64,000 bases of DNA from Shewanella denitrificans OS217 (GTDB lineage Bacteria; Pseudomonadota; Gammaproteobacteria; Enterobacterales; Shewanellaceae): contig NC_007954.1 in assembly GCF_000013765.1 (NCBI RefSeq), positions 1,612,001-1,676,000 on the forward strand. The letters are read 5' to 3'. The translations under genes and the position numbers were made by a program. Positions within the stretch are counted from its first letter, which is position 1, and every line of letters begins with the position of its first letter. The notes under the pieces were generated by a model. It was not told where the DNA came from, ran no database searches, and saw only the letters and a program-made list of their open reading frames with translations. Positions 16,076-23,305 of the stretch are shown here, piece after piece.

Positions 16076-16102
16076 CTTCTTCAGTGGTTAAACAGAAGCA
16101 AT

Positions 16103-16173
16103 GGGTCATTAGCTCAGTCTGCTTATAGGTATAGAGAGTTGAGTTTCAGCCCAGTAAGAACGCAAAAGCTTAC
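16103..16173 (+). pseudogene. Degenerate tRNA-Lys unit, type B
   Basis: Begins GGGTCATTAGCTCAGTC, continues with a diverged insert, then CCAGTAAG and a matching CTTAC that close a small hairpin. It has no anticodon loop and no T-arm. Confidence 0.6.
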
Positions 16174-16184
16174 AAAAAACAGAT

Positions 16185-16276
16185 GGGTCGTTAGCTCAGT
16201 CACTCTTAGGTAAATCAAGAGTTGCAGTTGGCTTTTAACCAAAGGTTCGATGATTCGAATCTTTCACGAACCACCA
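16185..16276 (+). pseudogene. Degenerate tRNA-Lys unit, type A
   Basis: 92-nt unit of the same plan as 15674-15765: acceptor 5' strand, D-loop hairpin insert (CTCTT/AAGAG), intact anticodon arm, shortened variable/T region and CCA end. The acceptor 3' strand reads CACGAACCACCA, with one mismatch to the intact genes. Confidence 0.78.
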
Positions 16277-16303
16277 CTTTTTCGGTGGTTAAATTGAAGA
16301 AAT

Positions 16304-16385
16304 GGGTCGTTAGTTAGCTCAGTCACTTCTTGTTAAATCAAGAACTGCAGTTGGCTTTCAGTCCAGTAAGAGCATAAGAAATTAC
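16304..16385 (+). pseudogene. Degenerate tRNA-Lys unit, type B
   Basis: Starts GGGTCGTTAGTTAGCTC (4-nt duplication), has the hairpin insert with stem TTCTTG/CAAGAA, then TTGGCTTTCAGTCCAGTAAG and ATTAC. The stem pair C-G of other copies is changed to T-A on both sides here. Confidence 0.65.
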
Positions 16386-16396
16386 AAACACCAGAT

Positions 16397-16472
16397 GGGT
16401 CGTTAGCTCAGTCGGTAGAGCAGTTGGCTTTTAACCAATTGGTCGAAGGTTCGAATCCTTCACGACCCACCA
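16397..16472 (+). tRNA. tRNA-Lys(TTT), copy 4
   Basis: Identical over 76 nt to copy 1, with anticodon TTT and encoded CCA. Confidence 0.98.
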
Positions 16473-16500
16473 CTTTCTTCGGTGGTTAAATTGAAGAGTT

Positions 16501-16583
16501 GGGTCGTTAGATTAGCTCAGTCACTTCTTGTTAAATCAAGAGCTGCAGTTGGCTTTCAGTCCAGTAAGAACATAAGAACTTAC
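16501..16583 (+). pseudogene. Degenerate tRNA-Lys unit, type B
   Basis: Closely related to the unit at 16304: GGGTCGTTAGATTAGCTC, hairpin insert TTCTTG/CAAGAG, then TTGGCTTTCAGTCCAGTAAG and CTTAC. Confidence 0.65.
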
Positions 16584-16594
16584 AAACACCAGAT

Positions 16595-16670
16595 GGGTCG
16601 TTAGCTCAGTCGGTAGAGCAGTTGGCTTTTAACCAATTGGTCGAAGGTTCGAATCCTTCACGACCCACCA
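16595..16670 (+). tRNA. tRNA-Lys(TTT), copy 5
   Basis: Identical over 76 nt to copy 1, with anticodon TTT and encoded CCA. Confidence 0.98.
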
Positions 16671-16697
16671 CTTCTTCAGTGGCTAAACAGAAGCCAT

Positions 16698-16788
16698 GGG
16701 TCGTTAGCTCAGTCATTTTTGTTAAATCAAGAATTGCAGTTGGCTTTTAACCAAAGGTTCGATGGTTCGAATTCTTAGTGACTCACCA
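16698..16788 (+). pseudogene. Degenerate tRNA-Lys unit, type A
   Basis: 91-nt type A unit. The hairpin insert is TTTTTG/CAAGAA, the anticodon arm is intact, and the 3' end AGTGACTCACCA still partly pairs with the 5' acceptor strand. Confidence 0.78.
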
Positions 16789-16838
16789 CTTTTTTGGATA
16801 GTGGTTAAAGAATTTACAGCGTTAAAGTAATACCAGAT

Positions 16839-16914
16839 GGGTCGTTAGCTCAGTCGGTAGAGCAGTTGGCTTTTAACCAATTGGTCGAAGGTTCGAATCC
16901 TTCACGACCCACCA
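16839..16914 (+). tRNA. tRNA-Lys(TTT), copy 6
   Basis: Identical over 76 nt to copy 1, with anticodon TTT and encoded CCA. Last intact copy of the array. Confidence 0.98.
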
Positions 16915-16959
16915 CTTCTCTTATTTCCCGGTAAGTCATCTTAAATAGTAAAAACCTAT

Positions 16960-17051
16960 GGGTCGTTAGCTCAGTCACTCTTTGTTAAATCAAGAGCTGC
17001 AGTTGGCTTTTAACCAAAAGTTCGATGATTCGAATTCTTAGTGACTCACCA
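16960..17051 (+). pseudogene. Degenerate tRNA-Lys unit, type A
   Basis: 92-nt type A unit with hairpin insert CTCTT/AAGAG, intact anticodon arm and CCA end. It is flanked by a trailer (about 16915-16957) that recurs in similar form at about 17178-17219. Confidence 0.78.
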
Positions 17052-17096
17052 CTTATTTAAATTCCAGTAAAACCATTCCCAGCAGTAAAAATCCAT

Positions 17097-17179
17097 GAGT
17101 CGTTAGCTCAGTCACTCTTGTTTAAATCGAGAGCTACAGTTTCAGAGGTTCGATGATTCAGATCCTTCACGACCCACCA
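17097..17179 (+). pseudogene. Degenerate tRNA-Lys unit, last, without anticodon arm
   Basis: 83-nt unit: GAGTCGTTAGCTCAGTCA, hairpin insert CTCTTG/CGAGAG, then directly TTCAGAGGTTCGATGATTCA and an intact acceptor 3' strand with CCA. The anticodon arm is deleted, so decoding is impossible. Confidence 0.7.
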
Positions 17180-17289
17180 CTTCTTTTACTTCCCTGTAAG
17201 TTATTCTCAATAGTAAAAGTTGATAGTTCAGTTTCTCCGTCTAACAATTTTCTTTTCTCTGTGTTACTTGTTGAGGAAAATGACCCGTG

Positions 17290-17306
17290 AGCCGATAGCC
17301 TCGGCT
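17290..17306 (+). terminator. Possible terminator of the tRNA array
   Basis: AGCCGA and TCGGCT form a hairpin followed by TTACTT, about 110 nt after the last tRNA-like unit. The T-run is weak, so the call is tentative. Confidence 0.4.
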
Positions 17307-17326
17307 TTACTTGCTGGAAAACAGAC

Positions 17327-17351
17327 AAAAAAAGCGGTCGTAGTGACCGCT
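17327..17351 (-). terminator. Terminator of rnt
   Basis: On the minus strand AGCGGTC pairs with GACCGCT and is followed by TTTTTTT. It lies 25 nt past the rnt stop codon. Confidence 0.8.
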
Positions 17352-17375
17352 AATGTATCGTTAACCTTTGTTGAG

Positions 17376-18056
17376 TTAACTCTCTATTTTCTCATCTGTA
17401 TTTTCAATGGCGCTTTGCTCTGGAGTGGCCAATGGCCAACCACCAAGTGCTTTCCAGCGATTGACTATGTGGCAGAACAGTTCTGCGGTTCTTTCTGTAT
17501 CATATAACGCTGAGTGGGCTTCTTTATTATCAAAGTCTATACCCGCCATTTTACACGCTTTAGCCAGTACGGTATGGCCTATGGATAATCCGGCTAGGGT
17601 AGCGGTATCAAAGCTTGCAAAGGGGTGGAAAGGAGAGCGTTTGAGATCATTTCTCTCTATAGCTTTATTCACAAAACTTAAATCAAATGCGGCGTTGTGT
17701 GCGACTATGATGCTTCGATGACAATCTGAGGCTTTCTGTCCTTTTTTCACTGTTTTAAAAATTTCAAGAAAAGCTTCTTTTTCAGATACTGCTCCCCTAA
17801 GGGGATTAGTAGGGTCGATACCATTAAAGGCTAACGCTTCAGGCTCTAAGTTCGCGCCTTCAAAGGGTTCTATATGAAAATGAACGGTTTTGTCTAACAC
17901 TAAGATCCCGTCATCGTTCATTTTTAATAAGGTAACAGCTATCTCAAGTAAGGCATCTGTATTTGCATTGAATCCTGCGGTTTCAACATCGATAACCACA
18001 GGGTAGTAACCGCGGAAACGGTGGTTTAGTTTATTACTGTCGCAAATATCAGGCAT
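17376..18056 (-). CDS. rnt: Ribonuclease T
   Basis: 226-residue DEDDh 3'-5' exoribonuclease. It trims 3' ends of tRNA, 5S and 23S rRNA and turns over the tRNA CCA terminus. All catalytic residues are present: D23 and E25 (VIDVETAG), D125 (HNAAFDLSF), H181 and D186 (HSALYDTERT). The residue numbers agree with those I recall for the E. coli enzyme. The gene converges on the tRNA-Lys array and is divergent from motY, an arrangement also known in Vibrio. It has its own terminator. Confidence 0.95.
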   Translation of the reverse strand: MPDICDSNKLNHRFRGYYPVVIDVETAGFNANTDALLEIAVTLLKMNDDGILVLDKTVHFHIEPFEGANLEPEALAFNGIDPTNPLRGAVSEKEAFLEIFKTVKKGQKASDCHRSIIVAHNAAFDLSFVNKAIERNDLKRSPFHPFASFDTATLAGLSIGHTVLAKACKMAGIDFDNKEAHSALYDTERTAELFCHIVNRWKALGGWPLATPEQSAIENTDEKIES

Positions 18057-18148
18057 TAAGGTTCCCCATTTAGCTACCCATTTAAAATCAGGCGGCCATT
18101 ATGCAAAAACTCAGCTAGAGTGTCATGCTTGTTGTTGATATTTTTTGT

Positions 18149-18175
18149 TAAAGAAAGTCATTAGTCCGCCGATAA
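18149..18175 (+). promoter_or_regulatory. Sigma-28 (FliA) promoter of motY
   Basis: TAAAGAAA (18149-18156), 11 nt, GCCGATAA (18168-18175). The consensus for flagellar sigma-28 is TAAAGTTT-N11-GCCGATAA: the -10 element and the spacing match exactly, and the -35 matches in 5 of 8 positions. It ends 30 nt upstream of the motY ATG. Confidence 0.88.
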
Positions 18176-18205
18176 AATGGTTGCAACGGATCTAAGGGTA
18201 TTTTT

Positions 18206-19075
18206 ATGTGGCGAAAACTGGTGTTAATGTCTAGCTTAGTTATATGTACGTCAGTCATGGCGGACATGAAGCATTATGTCGCCTCCTTGGATAACTCTTT
18301 TTGGCGAGTTAGCGAAAACACGCGTATAGAATGCCGACTAGAGCATGATATCCCCGATTACGGTAAAGCCATTTTTTCCAGTAAAGCGGGTAAGAATTTA
18401 AATATGCTATTCACATTAGACATGTGGATTAAACCTGACGAAATCACTCAGGCTAAACTATTTAGCCGTGCTCCCAGTTGGCGTCCTGGTATTAACTCTA
18501 AAGCATTAACTCAGCTTAGCTATCACAAACAGTTTAATGGTGAGCTGCCTAAAAAAGCCGCCTGGTCTATGTTAAATGAACTGAGTAGAGGCATGGAACC
18601 TACTTTTTATTATTCTGACTGGTATAGTCAATCTGATAACGTCGCCGTGGGGATATCATCGGCAAACTTTGGTGGTAAATATCGTGAGTTCAGATCTTGT
18701 CTAGCTCAATTGCTGCCATACAGTTTTGATGACATAGCGTTCACTGTACTGACTTATGAAGAAGGTGATACAGAGCTGACTCATTTTTCTAAGTATCAAT
18801 TGAAGAAAGTGCAAGAGTACTTATCTTATGATCCCGAGGTTGAACTGGTGCTCATCGATGGCTTTACCGATAGCTATGGCCCTAAGAGTATTAACCAAAC
18901 GGTGTCGAATAATCGTGCGGATTCGATAAAGCAGTTGTTAATTGCCAGCGGTATTCCTAAAGATAAGATAATCTCTAATGGCCACGGTGAAAAGCGTCAT
19001 GTGGCTTCTAATGAGCTTGTCCAAGAACGTGAGCGCAACCGTAGAGTGGTTATTCAATTGTCTAAAGCGTTATAA
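18206..19075 (+). CDS. motY: Sodium-driven flagellar motor protein MotY
   Basis: 289-residue periplasmic T-ring protein of the polar flagellar motor. It helps recruit the PomA/PomB stator. A signal peptide spans about 1-19 (LVLMSSLVICTSVMA). The N-terminal half is the MotY-specific domain (FWRVSENTRIECRLEHDIPDYG). The C-terminal half is an OmpA-like peptidoglycan-binding domain (LIDGFTDSYGPK, NNRADSIKQLLIASGIP, GHGEKRHV). MotY implies a sodium-type polar motor in this organism. A sigma-28 promoter lies directly upstream, so it belongs to the late flagellar class. Confidence 0.93.
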   Translation: MWRKLVLMSSLVICTSVMADMKHYVASLDNSFWRVSENTRIECRLEHDIPDYGKAIFSSKAGKNLNMLFTLDMWIKPDEITQAKLFSRAPSWRPGINSKALTQLSYHKQFNGELPKKAAWSMLNELSRGMEPTFYYSDWYSQSDNVAVGISSANFGGKYREFRSCLAQLLPYSFDDIAFTVLTYEEGDTELTHFSKYQLKKVQEYLSYDPEVELVLIDGFTDSYGPKSINQTVSNNRADSIKQLLIASGIPKDKIISNGHGEKRHVASNELVQERERNRRVVIQLSKAL

Positions 19076-19104
19076 TTAATCTATTGATAAAAATCGAAAT
19101 TATG

Positions 19105-19136
19105 AAAAGCCCAATCCTATTGATTGGGCTTTTTTG
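19105..19136 (+). terminator. Terminator of motY
   Basis: AGCCCAATC pairs with GATTGGGCT and is followed by a T-run, about 30 nt after the stop codon. Confidence 0.88.
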
Positions 19137-19205
19137 TGTTTTTAAGCTAGGTTTGACCAAGTTTGTTTTGAATAGTGAAGGCGAATCAAAAGGAGAAAAA
19201 TAGGT

Positions 19206-19437
19206 AAAAAAAAGCCCACTCAAATATAAGTGGGCAAATAATTTGTAAAAACAAATTGAAGGAAGGAAGTCAAACATAAGAACAAGGTGAAACTGAAGTA
19301 TTGGGAGGCATCAGTTTAAAGTTCTTGGTTTTCACTAAAGCACTGGTTCCATCCTAATTAAGTAAATTAGTTCGTATCTACTTAACTGAGTCAATTGACT
19401 CGATGAACACTCATTCAATGCACTAGTCTCTGAAAAC
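19206..19437 (-). ncRNA. Candidate small RNA with promoter and terminator
   Basis: On the minus strand a sigma-70-like promoter (TTGCTC, 17 nt, TATCAT at 19472-19444) would start a transcript near 19437. It would end at an intrinsic terminator, GCCCACT/AGTGGGC followed by seven T (19235-19206). The transcript is about 230 nt and carries a pyrimidine-rich CTTCCTTCCTTC stretch that could pair with ribosome binding sites. A frame of up to 34 codons lies inside (19335-19439), but no ribosome site supports it. No known sRNA family was recognised. Confidence 0.5.
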
Positions 19438-19443
19438 AAGGCT

Positions 19444-19472
19444 ATGATAGGCCAATCCGAAGCCGCGAGCAA
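19444..19472 (-). promoter_or_regulatory. Promoter of the candidate small RNA
   Basis: Minus-strand TTGCTC (-35) and TATCAT (-10), spacer 17 nt. It points away from acpH into the gene-free region downstream of motY. Confidence 0.5.
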
Positions 19473-19686
19473 ACGAGAAAAAATACAGCCTTCGATTAGT
19501 AAAACTAATGCTTGCGCATGACTCGATTAGTGTTTAAATCATCCGACCCCCTTGTATTATGGCTATCTCTGGGTGTGTAGTCATTGTGCTTGCATAACTA
19601 TTCGGATAATCAATTTTGATGATGTATATTATTTGTTAAAACTATCGAGTCTGCTAGGCTTGATGGTAAATTAATCATTTATTGAC
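19473..19686. other. Remaining intergenic sequence between small RNA and acpH
   Basis: About 210 nt with no convincing frame. It contains short A+T-rich stretches and lies upstream of the small RNA promoter and downstream of the acpH stop codon. Nothing further was recognised. Confidence 0.4.
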
Positions 19687-20289
19687 TTAAGGTATAGGTA
19701 AATATTGTTCTGGGGTTTTGCGACTATAGATGCGGCTGTAAGCCATCAACTGAGGGTAGAAGGTGCGAAAGGCAATTTCTATTTCGATATACAACTTATC
19801 TATGTGTTCCTGTGCACCGTTAAATAGCTCAGGCTTAGATAAACGTTGACTGACACCCTTTACCGCTTGAAACAACCCTGCTTTGGTTTGATAACTGCCT
19901 AACCAGTCCTGCTCAATAATCTTAGGGGCGATAAGATTAAGTTTCTCAGGCAATTGCTCCGTCGTTGCCAAGCTTTGGTATGCTTTTTGACTAAAGTCAC
20001 TTAGGCTTTGATGGTGATACTCATCCCAGTAGTAAGCTAAAAAATGGTCGAAGCTTAAATCCATTAAGATGGGCGCAACACGTCTCAAAGATTGAGGAAA
20101 CATCTTGAGTAAGTCTGTGACGATTTCGTTACTGTCTGTCACTATATCGATTTGACGATGCAGCCAGATCCCTTGCTGTAAATGTTGAGGGTGATGCTCT
20201 ATGTTGCCTTTAGCAAAGTCGCCGGCTAAATTCGCTGCCAAGTGTGTTCCGCTGATATCGGCAAGATGTAAGTGTGCAAGATAGTTCAT
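19687..20289 (-). CDS. acpH: Acyl carrier protein phosphodiesterase AcpH
   Basis: 200-residue enzyme that removes 4'-phosphopantetheine from holo-ACP. The N-terminus MNYLAHLHLADISG and the segments NLAGDFAKGN, LHRQIDIVTD and RRVAPILMDLSFDHFLA (metal-binding Asp/His of this HD-related family) match E. coli AcpH. It is divergent from queA, as in E. coli. A complete protein of the usual length. Confidence 0.92.
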   Translation of the reverse strand: MNYLAHLHLADISGTHLAANLAGDFAKGNIEHHPQHLQQGIWLHRQIDIVTDSNEIVTDLLKMFPQSLRRVAPILMDLSFDHFLAYYWDEYHHQSLSDFSQKAYQSLATTEQLPEKLNLIAPKIIEQDWLGSYQTKAGLFQAVKGVSQRLSKPELFNGAQEHIDKLYIEIEIAFRTFYPQLMAYSRIYSRKTPEQYLPIP

Positions 20290-20609
20290 AATCAGTACTT
20301 ATAGTTGAAATTTTTAAATCTATTATGTTGCTACTCGTTACTTTGATTAAAGCTTGGATTAATTAACAAGTGTTATACAACAAGCGTTTATCTATCATAT
20401 AGAGTTAATGACAAAAGTCTTCGACTTTATGATATTTAGTTTGATATTCCATGGCTTCTGTTAGGGTAATGTTTTATGGCTAAAGTCGCTGACAATGCAT
20501 ACAGAATGAAGGGTGAGCTTACGTAACAAAGCTTGATCTTCAACTCGGCTCATCCTAGACTAGCGGCCGTTTTGTTCATTACCCATTTGTTTATTAAGAG
20601 TGCCTATTC
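20290..20609. other. acpH-queA divergent intergenic region
   Basis: 320 nt without a gene, carrying the divergent promoters of acpH and queA. The queA promoter candidate is listed separately. No operator was recognised. Confidence 0.5.
20533..20561 (+). promoter_or_regulatory. Promoter of queA
   Basis: TTGATC and TAGACT separated by 17 nt, followed by a GC-rich segment AGCGGCCG, 48 nt upstream of the queA ATG. Confidence 0.5.
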
Positions 20610-21650
20610 ATGCGCGTTGCCGATTTTTCTTTTGACCTACCCGATGAGTTAATTGCTCGCTATCCTACTGCGCAGCGCAATGCGTCGCGCTTGTTGACCT
20701 TAGATGGTCCCACAGGCGCATTAGCGGATAAACAATTCACCGACTTGTTTGAAATGATAAATCCTGGTGATTTAATGGTATTTAATAATACTAGAGTGAT
20801 CCCTGCGCGTTTGTTTGGTCAAAAAGCCACCGGGGGTAAGCTTGAAATCTTGGTTGAGCGTATGTTGGATGATAAGCGCATATTGGCCCATGTTCGCAGT
20901 TCAAAATCCCCTAAGGTCGATACCCTTATCAATCTTGATGGTGAACATCAGATGAAGATGATAGCCCGCCACGATGCGCTATTTGAGCTTGAGCTATTAT
21001 CTGAACTCACCATTTTAGAAGTATTAGAGCAAGTGGGCCACATGCCTTTGCCGCCTTATATTGACCGTCCTGATGAGGATGCCGATAAAGAGCGTTATCA
21101 AACTGTGTATAACAAGACGCCTGGCGCAGTTGCAGCGCCAACGGCGGGCTTGCACTTCGATGATGCCATGTTAAGTGCGCTCAAACACAAAGGCGTGAAC
21201 ATTGCTTTTGTGACCTTGCATGTGGGGGCTGGAACTTTTCAACCTGTACGTGTTGATAATGTCCTTGAGCATAAGATGCATTCAGAGTGGGCCGATGTCC
21301 CCCAAGACGTGGTTGACCTTATTGCGCAAACCAAAGCTGCGGGTAATCGCGTTATTGCTGTGGGCACCACCTCAGTACGCTCCCTTGAAAGCGCGGCCAA
21401 GGCCTGTGGTGATAAACCACTCGCTACCTTTAGCGGCGATACCGACATCTTTATTTACCCAGGCTATGAGTTCAAAGTGGTGGATGCCATGGTGACTAAT
21501 TTCCATTTGCCTGAGTCGACACTCATCATGTTAATCAGTGCATTTACTGGGGTTGATGAGGTTCGATACGCTTATCAACACGCAATTGCGCAAAAATACC
21601 GCTTTTTTAGCTATGGCGATGCGATGTTTTTAACGAAAAAAGCCCAGTAA
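20610..21650 (+). CDS. queA: tRNA preQ1(34) S-adenosylmethionine ribosyltransferase-isomerase QueA
   Basis: 346-residue enzyme that transfers and isomerises the ribosyl moiety of SAM onto preQ1 in the tRNA wobble position, giving epoxyqueuosine. Characteristic segments: MRVADFSFDLPDELIARYP, VFNNTRVIPARL, GAVAAPTAGLHFD, FVTLHVGAGTFQPVR, and the C-terminal NFHLPESTLIMLISAF. It precedes tgt, which performs the previous step of queuosine synthesis. A terminator separates the two genes. Confidence 0.97.
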   Translation: MRVADFSFDLPDELIARYPTAQRNASRLLTLDGPTGALADKQFTDLFEMINPGDLMVFNNTRVIPARLFGQKATGGKLEILVERMLDDKRILAHVRSSKSPKVDTLINLDGEHQMKMIARHDALFELELLSELTILEVLEQVGHMPLPPYIDRPDEDADKERYQTVYNKTPGAVAAPTAGLHFDDAMLSALKHKGVNIAFVTLHVGAGTFQPVRVDNVLEHKMHSEWADVPQDVVDLIAQTKAAGNRVIAVGTTSVRSLESAAKACGDKPLATFSGDTDIFIYPGYEFKVVDAMVTNFHLPESTLIMLISAFTGVDEVRYAYQHAIAQKYRFFSYGDAMFLTKKAQ

Positions 21651-21674
21651 GACACCAATTTGCTTTAAAATAGC

Positions 21675-21698
21675 GCCCACATTGAGTGGGCTTTTTTT
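21675..21698 (+). terminator. Terminator between queA and tgt
   Basis: GCCCAC pairs with GTGGGC around ATTGA and is followed by seven T, 25 nt after the queA stop. Confidence 0.85.
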
Positions 21699-21802
21699 CG
21701 CCTCGTTTGGCTTTATTTATCTTAAGTCCTTGAAGCGCGAATTTTTGCCCTCATGTCTATTGAACATTGAAGTGTCAGACTGTTTATCTGACAAGGTGAT
21801 TT

Positions 21803-22936
21803 ATGAAATTTGAATTAGATACAACCCAAGGCCGTGCCCGTCGTGGTCGCCTGATTTTTGACCGTGGCACAGTTGAAACCCCGGCATTTATGCCAGTGGG
21901 CACTTACGGCACAGTGAAAGGCATGACCCCAGAAGAAGTACGCGCCACAGGTGCAGACATTTTATTGGGCAACACTTTCCATTTATGGCTGCGCCCAGGC
22001 GAAGAAATCATGCGTAAGCACGGTGACTTGCACGACTTTATGAACTGGCAGCGCCCCATATTGACAGACTCTGGCGGTTTTCAAGTGTTTAGCCTTGGGG
22101 ACATACGTAAGATCACCGAAGAAGGCGTGCACTTTCGCTCACCTATCAATGGTGAGAAGATTTTCCTAGACCCAGAAAAGTCAATGCAAATTCAGGATTC
22201 ACTTGGCTCAGATGTGGTGATGATTTTTGATGAATGCACCCCATACCCAGCCACAGAAGATGAAGCACGTAAGTCAATGCAAATGTCATTGCGTTGGGCG
22301 CAACGTTCTCGTGATGAGTTTGACCGTTTAGAAAATCCAAATGCATTGTTTGGCATTATTCAAGGCGGCGTTTATGAAGACTTACGTGACGAAAGTCTAA
22401 CTGGCTTAGTTAACATTGGCTTTGACGGTTATGCTATCGGCGGCTTAGCCGTAGGCGAGCCTAAGCCTGACATGCACCGTATTCTTGAACATGTGTGTCC
22501 GCAAATTCCAGCAGATAAGCCACGTTATTTAATGGGCGTGGGTAAACCTGAAGATTTGGTGGAAGGTGTGCGCCGCGGCGTCGATATGTTTGACTGCGTG
22601 ATGCCTACCCGTAATGCCCGCAATGGTCATCTGTTTACCAGCGAAGGGGTGATTAAAATCCGTAATGCTCGCCACAGGGATGACACGGCGCCATTGGATG
22701 AAAAGTGTGATTGTTACACCTGTAAGAACTACTCACGGGCGTACTTGTATCACTTAGATCGTTGTAATGAAATTTTAGGTGCGCGTTTAAACACCATCCA
22801 CAATCTACGTTATTACCAAATGTTGATGGAAGGTTTGCGCGGCGCTATTGAGACGGGTACATTAGACGCCTTTGTAAGTGACTTCTATACCGGCTTAGGG
22901 CGCGAAGTACCTGAAGTACCAGAGTTAGTTGATTAA
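21803..22936 (+). CDS. tgt: tRNA-guanine(34) transglycosylase Tgt
   Basis: 377-residue enzyme that exchanges guanine for preQ1 at tRNA position 34. The catalytic region has LTDSGGFQVFSLG (general-acid Asp) and DCVMPTRNARNGHLF (nucleophile Asp). The zinc site is CDCYTCKNYSRAYLYHL (three Cys and His). AAGGTG precedes the ATG by 6 nt. It is followed within 20 nt by yajC, the standard tgt-yajC-secD-secF order. Confidence 0.97.
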   Translation: MKFELDTTQGRARRGRLIFDRGTVETPAFMPVGTYGTVKGMTPEEVRATGADILLGNTFHLWLRPGEEIMRKHGDLHDFMNWQRPILTDSGGFQVFSLGDIRKITEEGVHFRSPINGEKIFLDPEKSMQIQDSLGSDVVMIFDECTPYPATEDEARKSMQMSLRWAQRSRDEFDRLENPNALFGIIQGGVYEDLRDESLTGLVNIGFDGYAIGGLAVGEPKPDMHRILEHVCPQIPADKPRYLMGVGKPEDLVEGVRRGVDMFDCVMPTRNARNGHLFTSEGVIKIRNARHRDDTAPLDEKCDCYTCKNYSRAYLYHLDRCNEILGARLNTIHNLRYYQMLMEGLRGAIETGTLDAFVSDFYTGLGREVPEVPELVD

Positions 22937-22955
22937 TTAATAAGAAGAGAGAACT

Positions 22956-23288
22956 ATGTTTATATCAAATGCATACGCAAACGATGCTGGCCTACCAACC
23001 GGTGGCGGCACCATGGAAATGATTTTCATGCTGGCAATTTTCGGTTTGATTTTCTATTTCATGATTTTTCGTCCTCAGTCCAAGCGCGTTAAAGAGCATA
23101 AAAACCTAATGTCTTCACTAGGCAAAGGCGATGAAGTGCTAACAAGCGGCGGCATATTAGGTAAGATTGCTAAAATCAACGATGACAGTGATTACGTGTT
23201 ACTGAGCATCAATGAAACCGCGCAAATCACTATTAAGAAGGACTATATCACTGCTGTATTGCCTAAAGGCTCTATTCAGTCGTTGTAA
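22956..23288 (+). CDS. yajC: Sec translocon accessory subunit YajC
   Basis: 110-residue small inner-membrane protein. One transmembrane helix (about 22-40, MIFMLAIFGLIFYFMIF) is followed by FRPQSKRVKEHKNLMSSLGKGDEV, the family signature. It associates with SecDF next to SecYEG. It lies 20 nt after tgt and 17 nt before secD. Confidence 0.96.
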   Translation: MFISNAYANDAGLPTGGGTMEMIFMLAIFGLIFYFMIFRPQSKRVKEHKNLMSSLGKGDEVLTSGGILGKIAKINDDSDYVLLSINETAQITIKKDYITAVLPKGSIQSL

Positions 23289-23305
23289 GCCAAGAGGGCT
23301 CAGTT

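Noticed and set aside
15570..17179. Regularly spaced repeats resembling a CRISPR array
   Set aside because: The 76-nt repeats are tRNA-Lys genes with full cloverleaf folding and the spacers are tRNA-derived; no cas genes nearby.
17220..17507. Plus-strand frame of 95 codons overlapping rnt
   Set aside because: It starts in the trailer of the tRNA array and runs antisense into rnt; no family features.
19062..19277. Minus-strand frame of 71 codons after motY
   Set aside because: Spans the motY terminator and the small-RNA terminator; composition is AT-driven (F, L, S rich).
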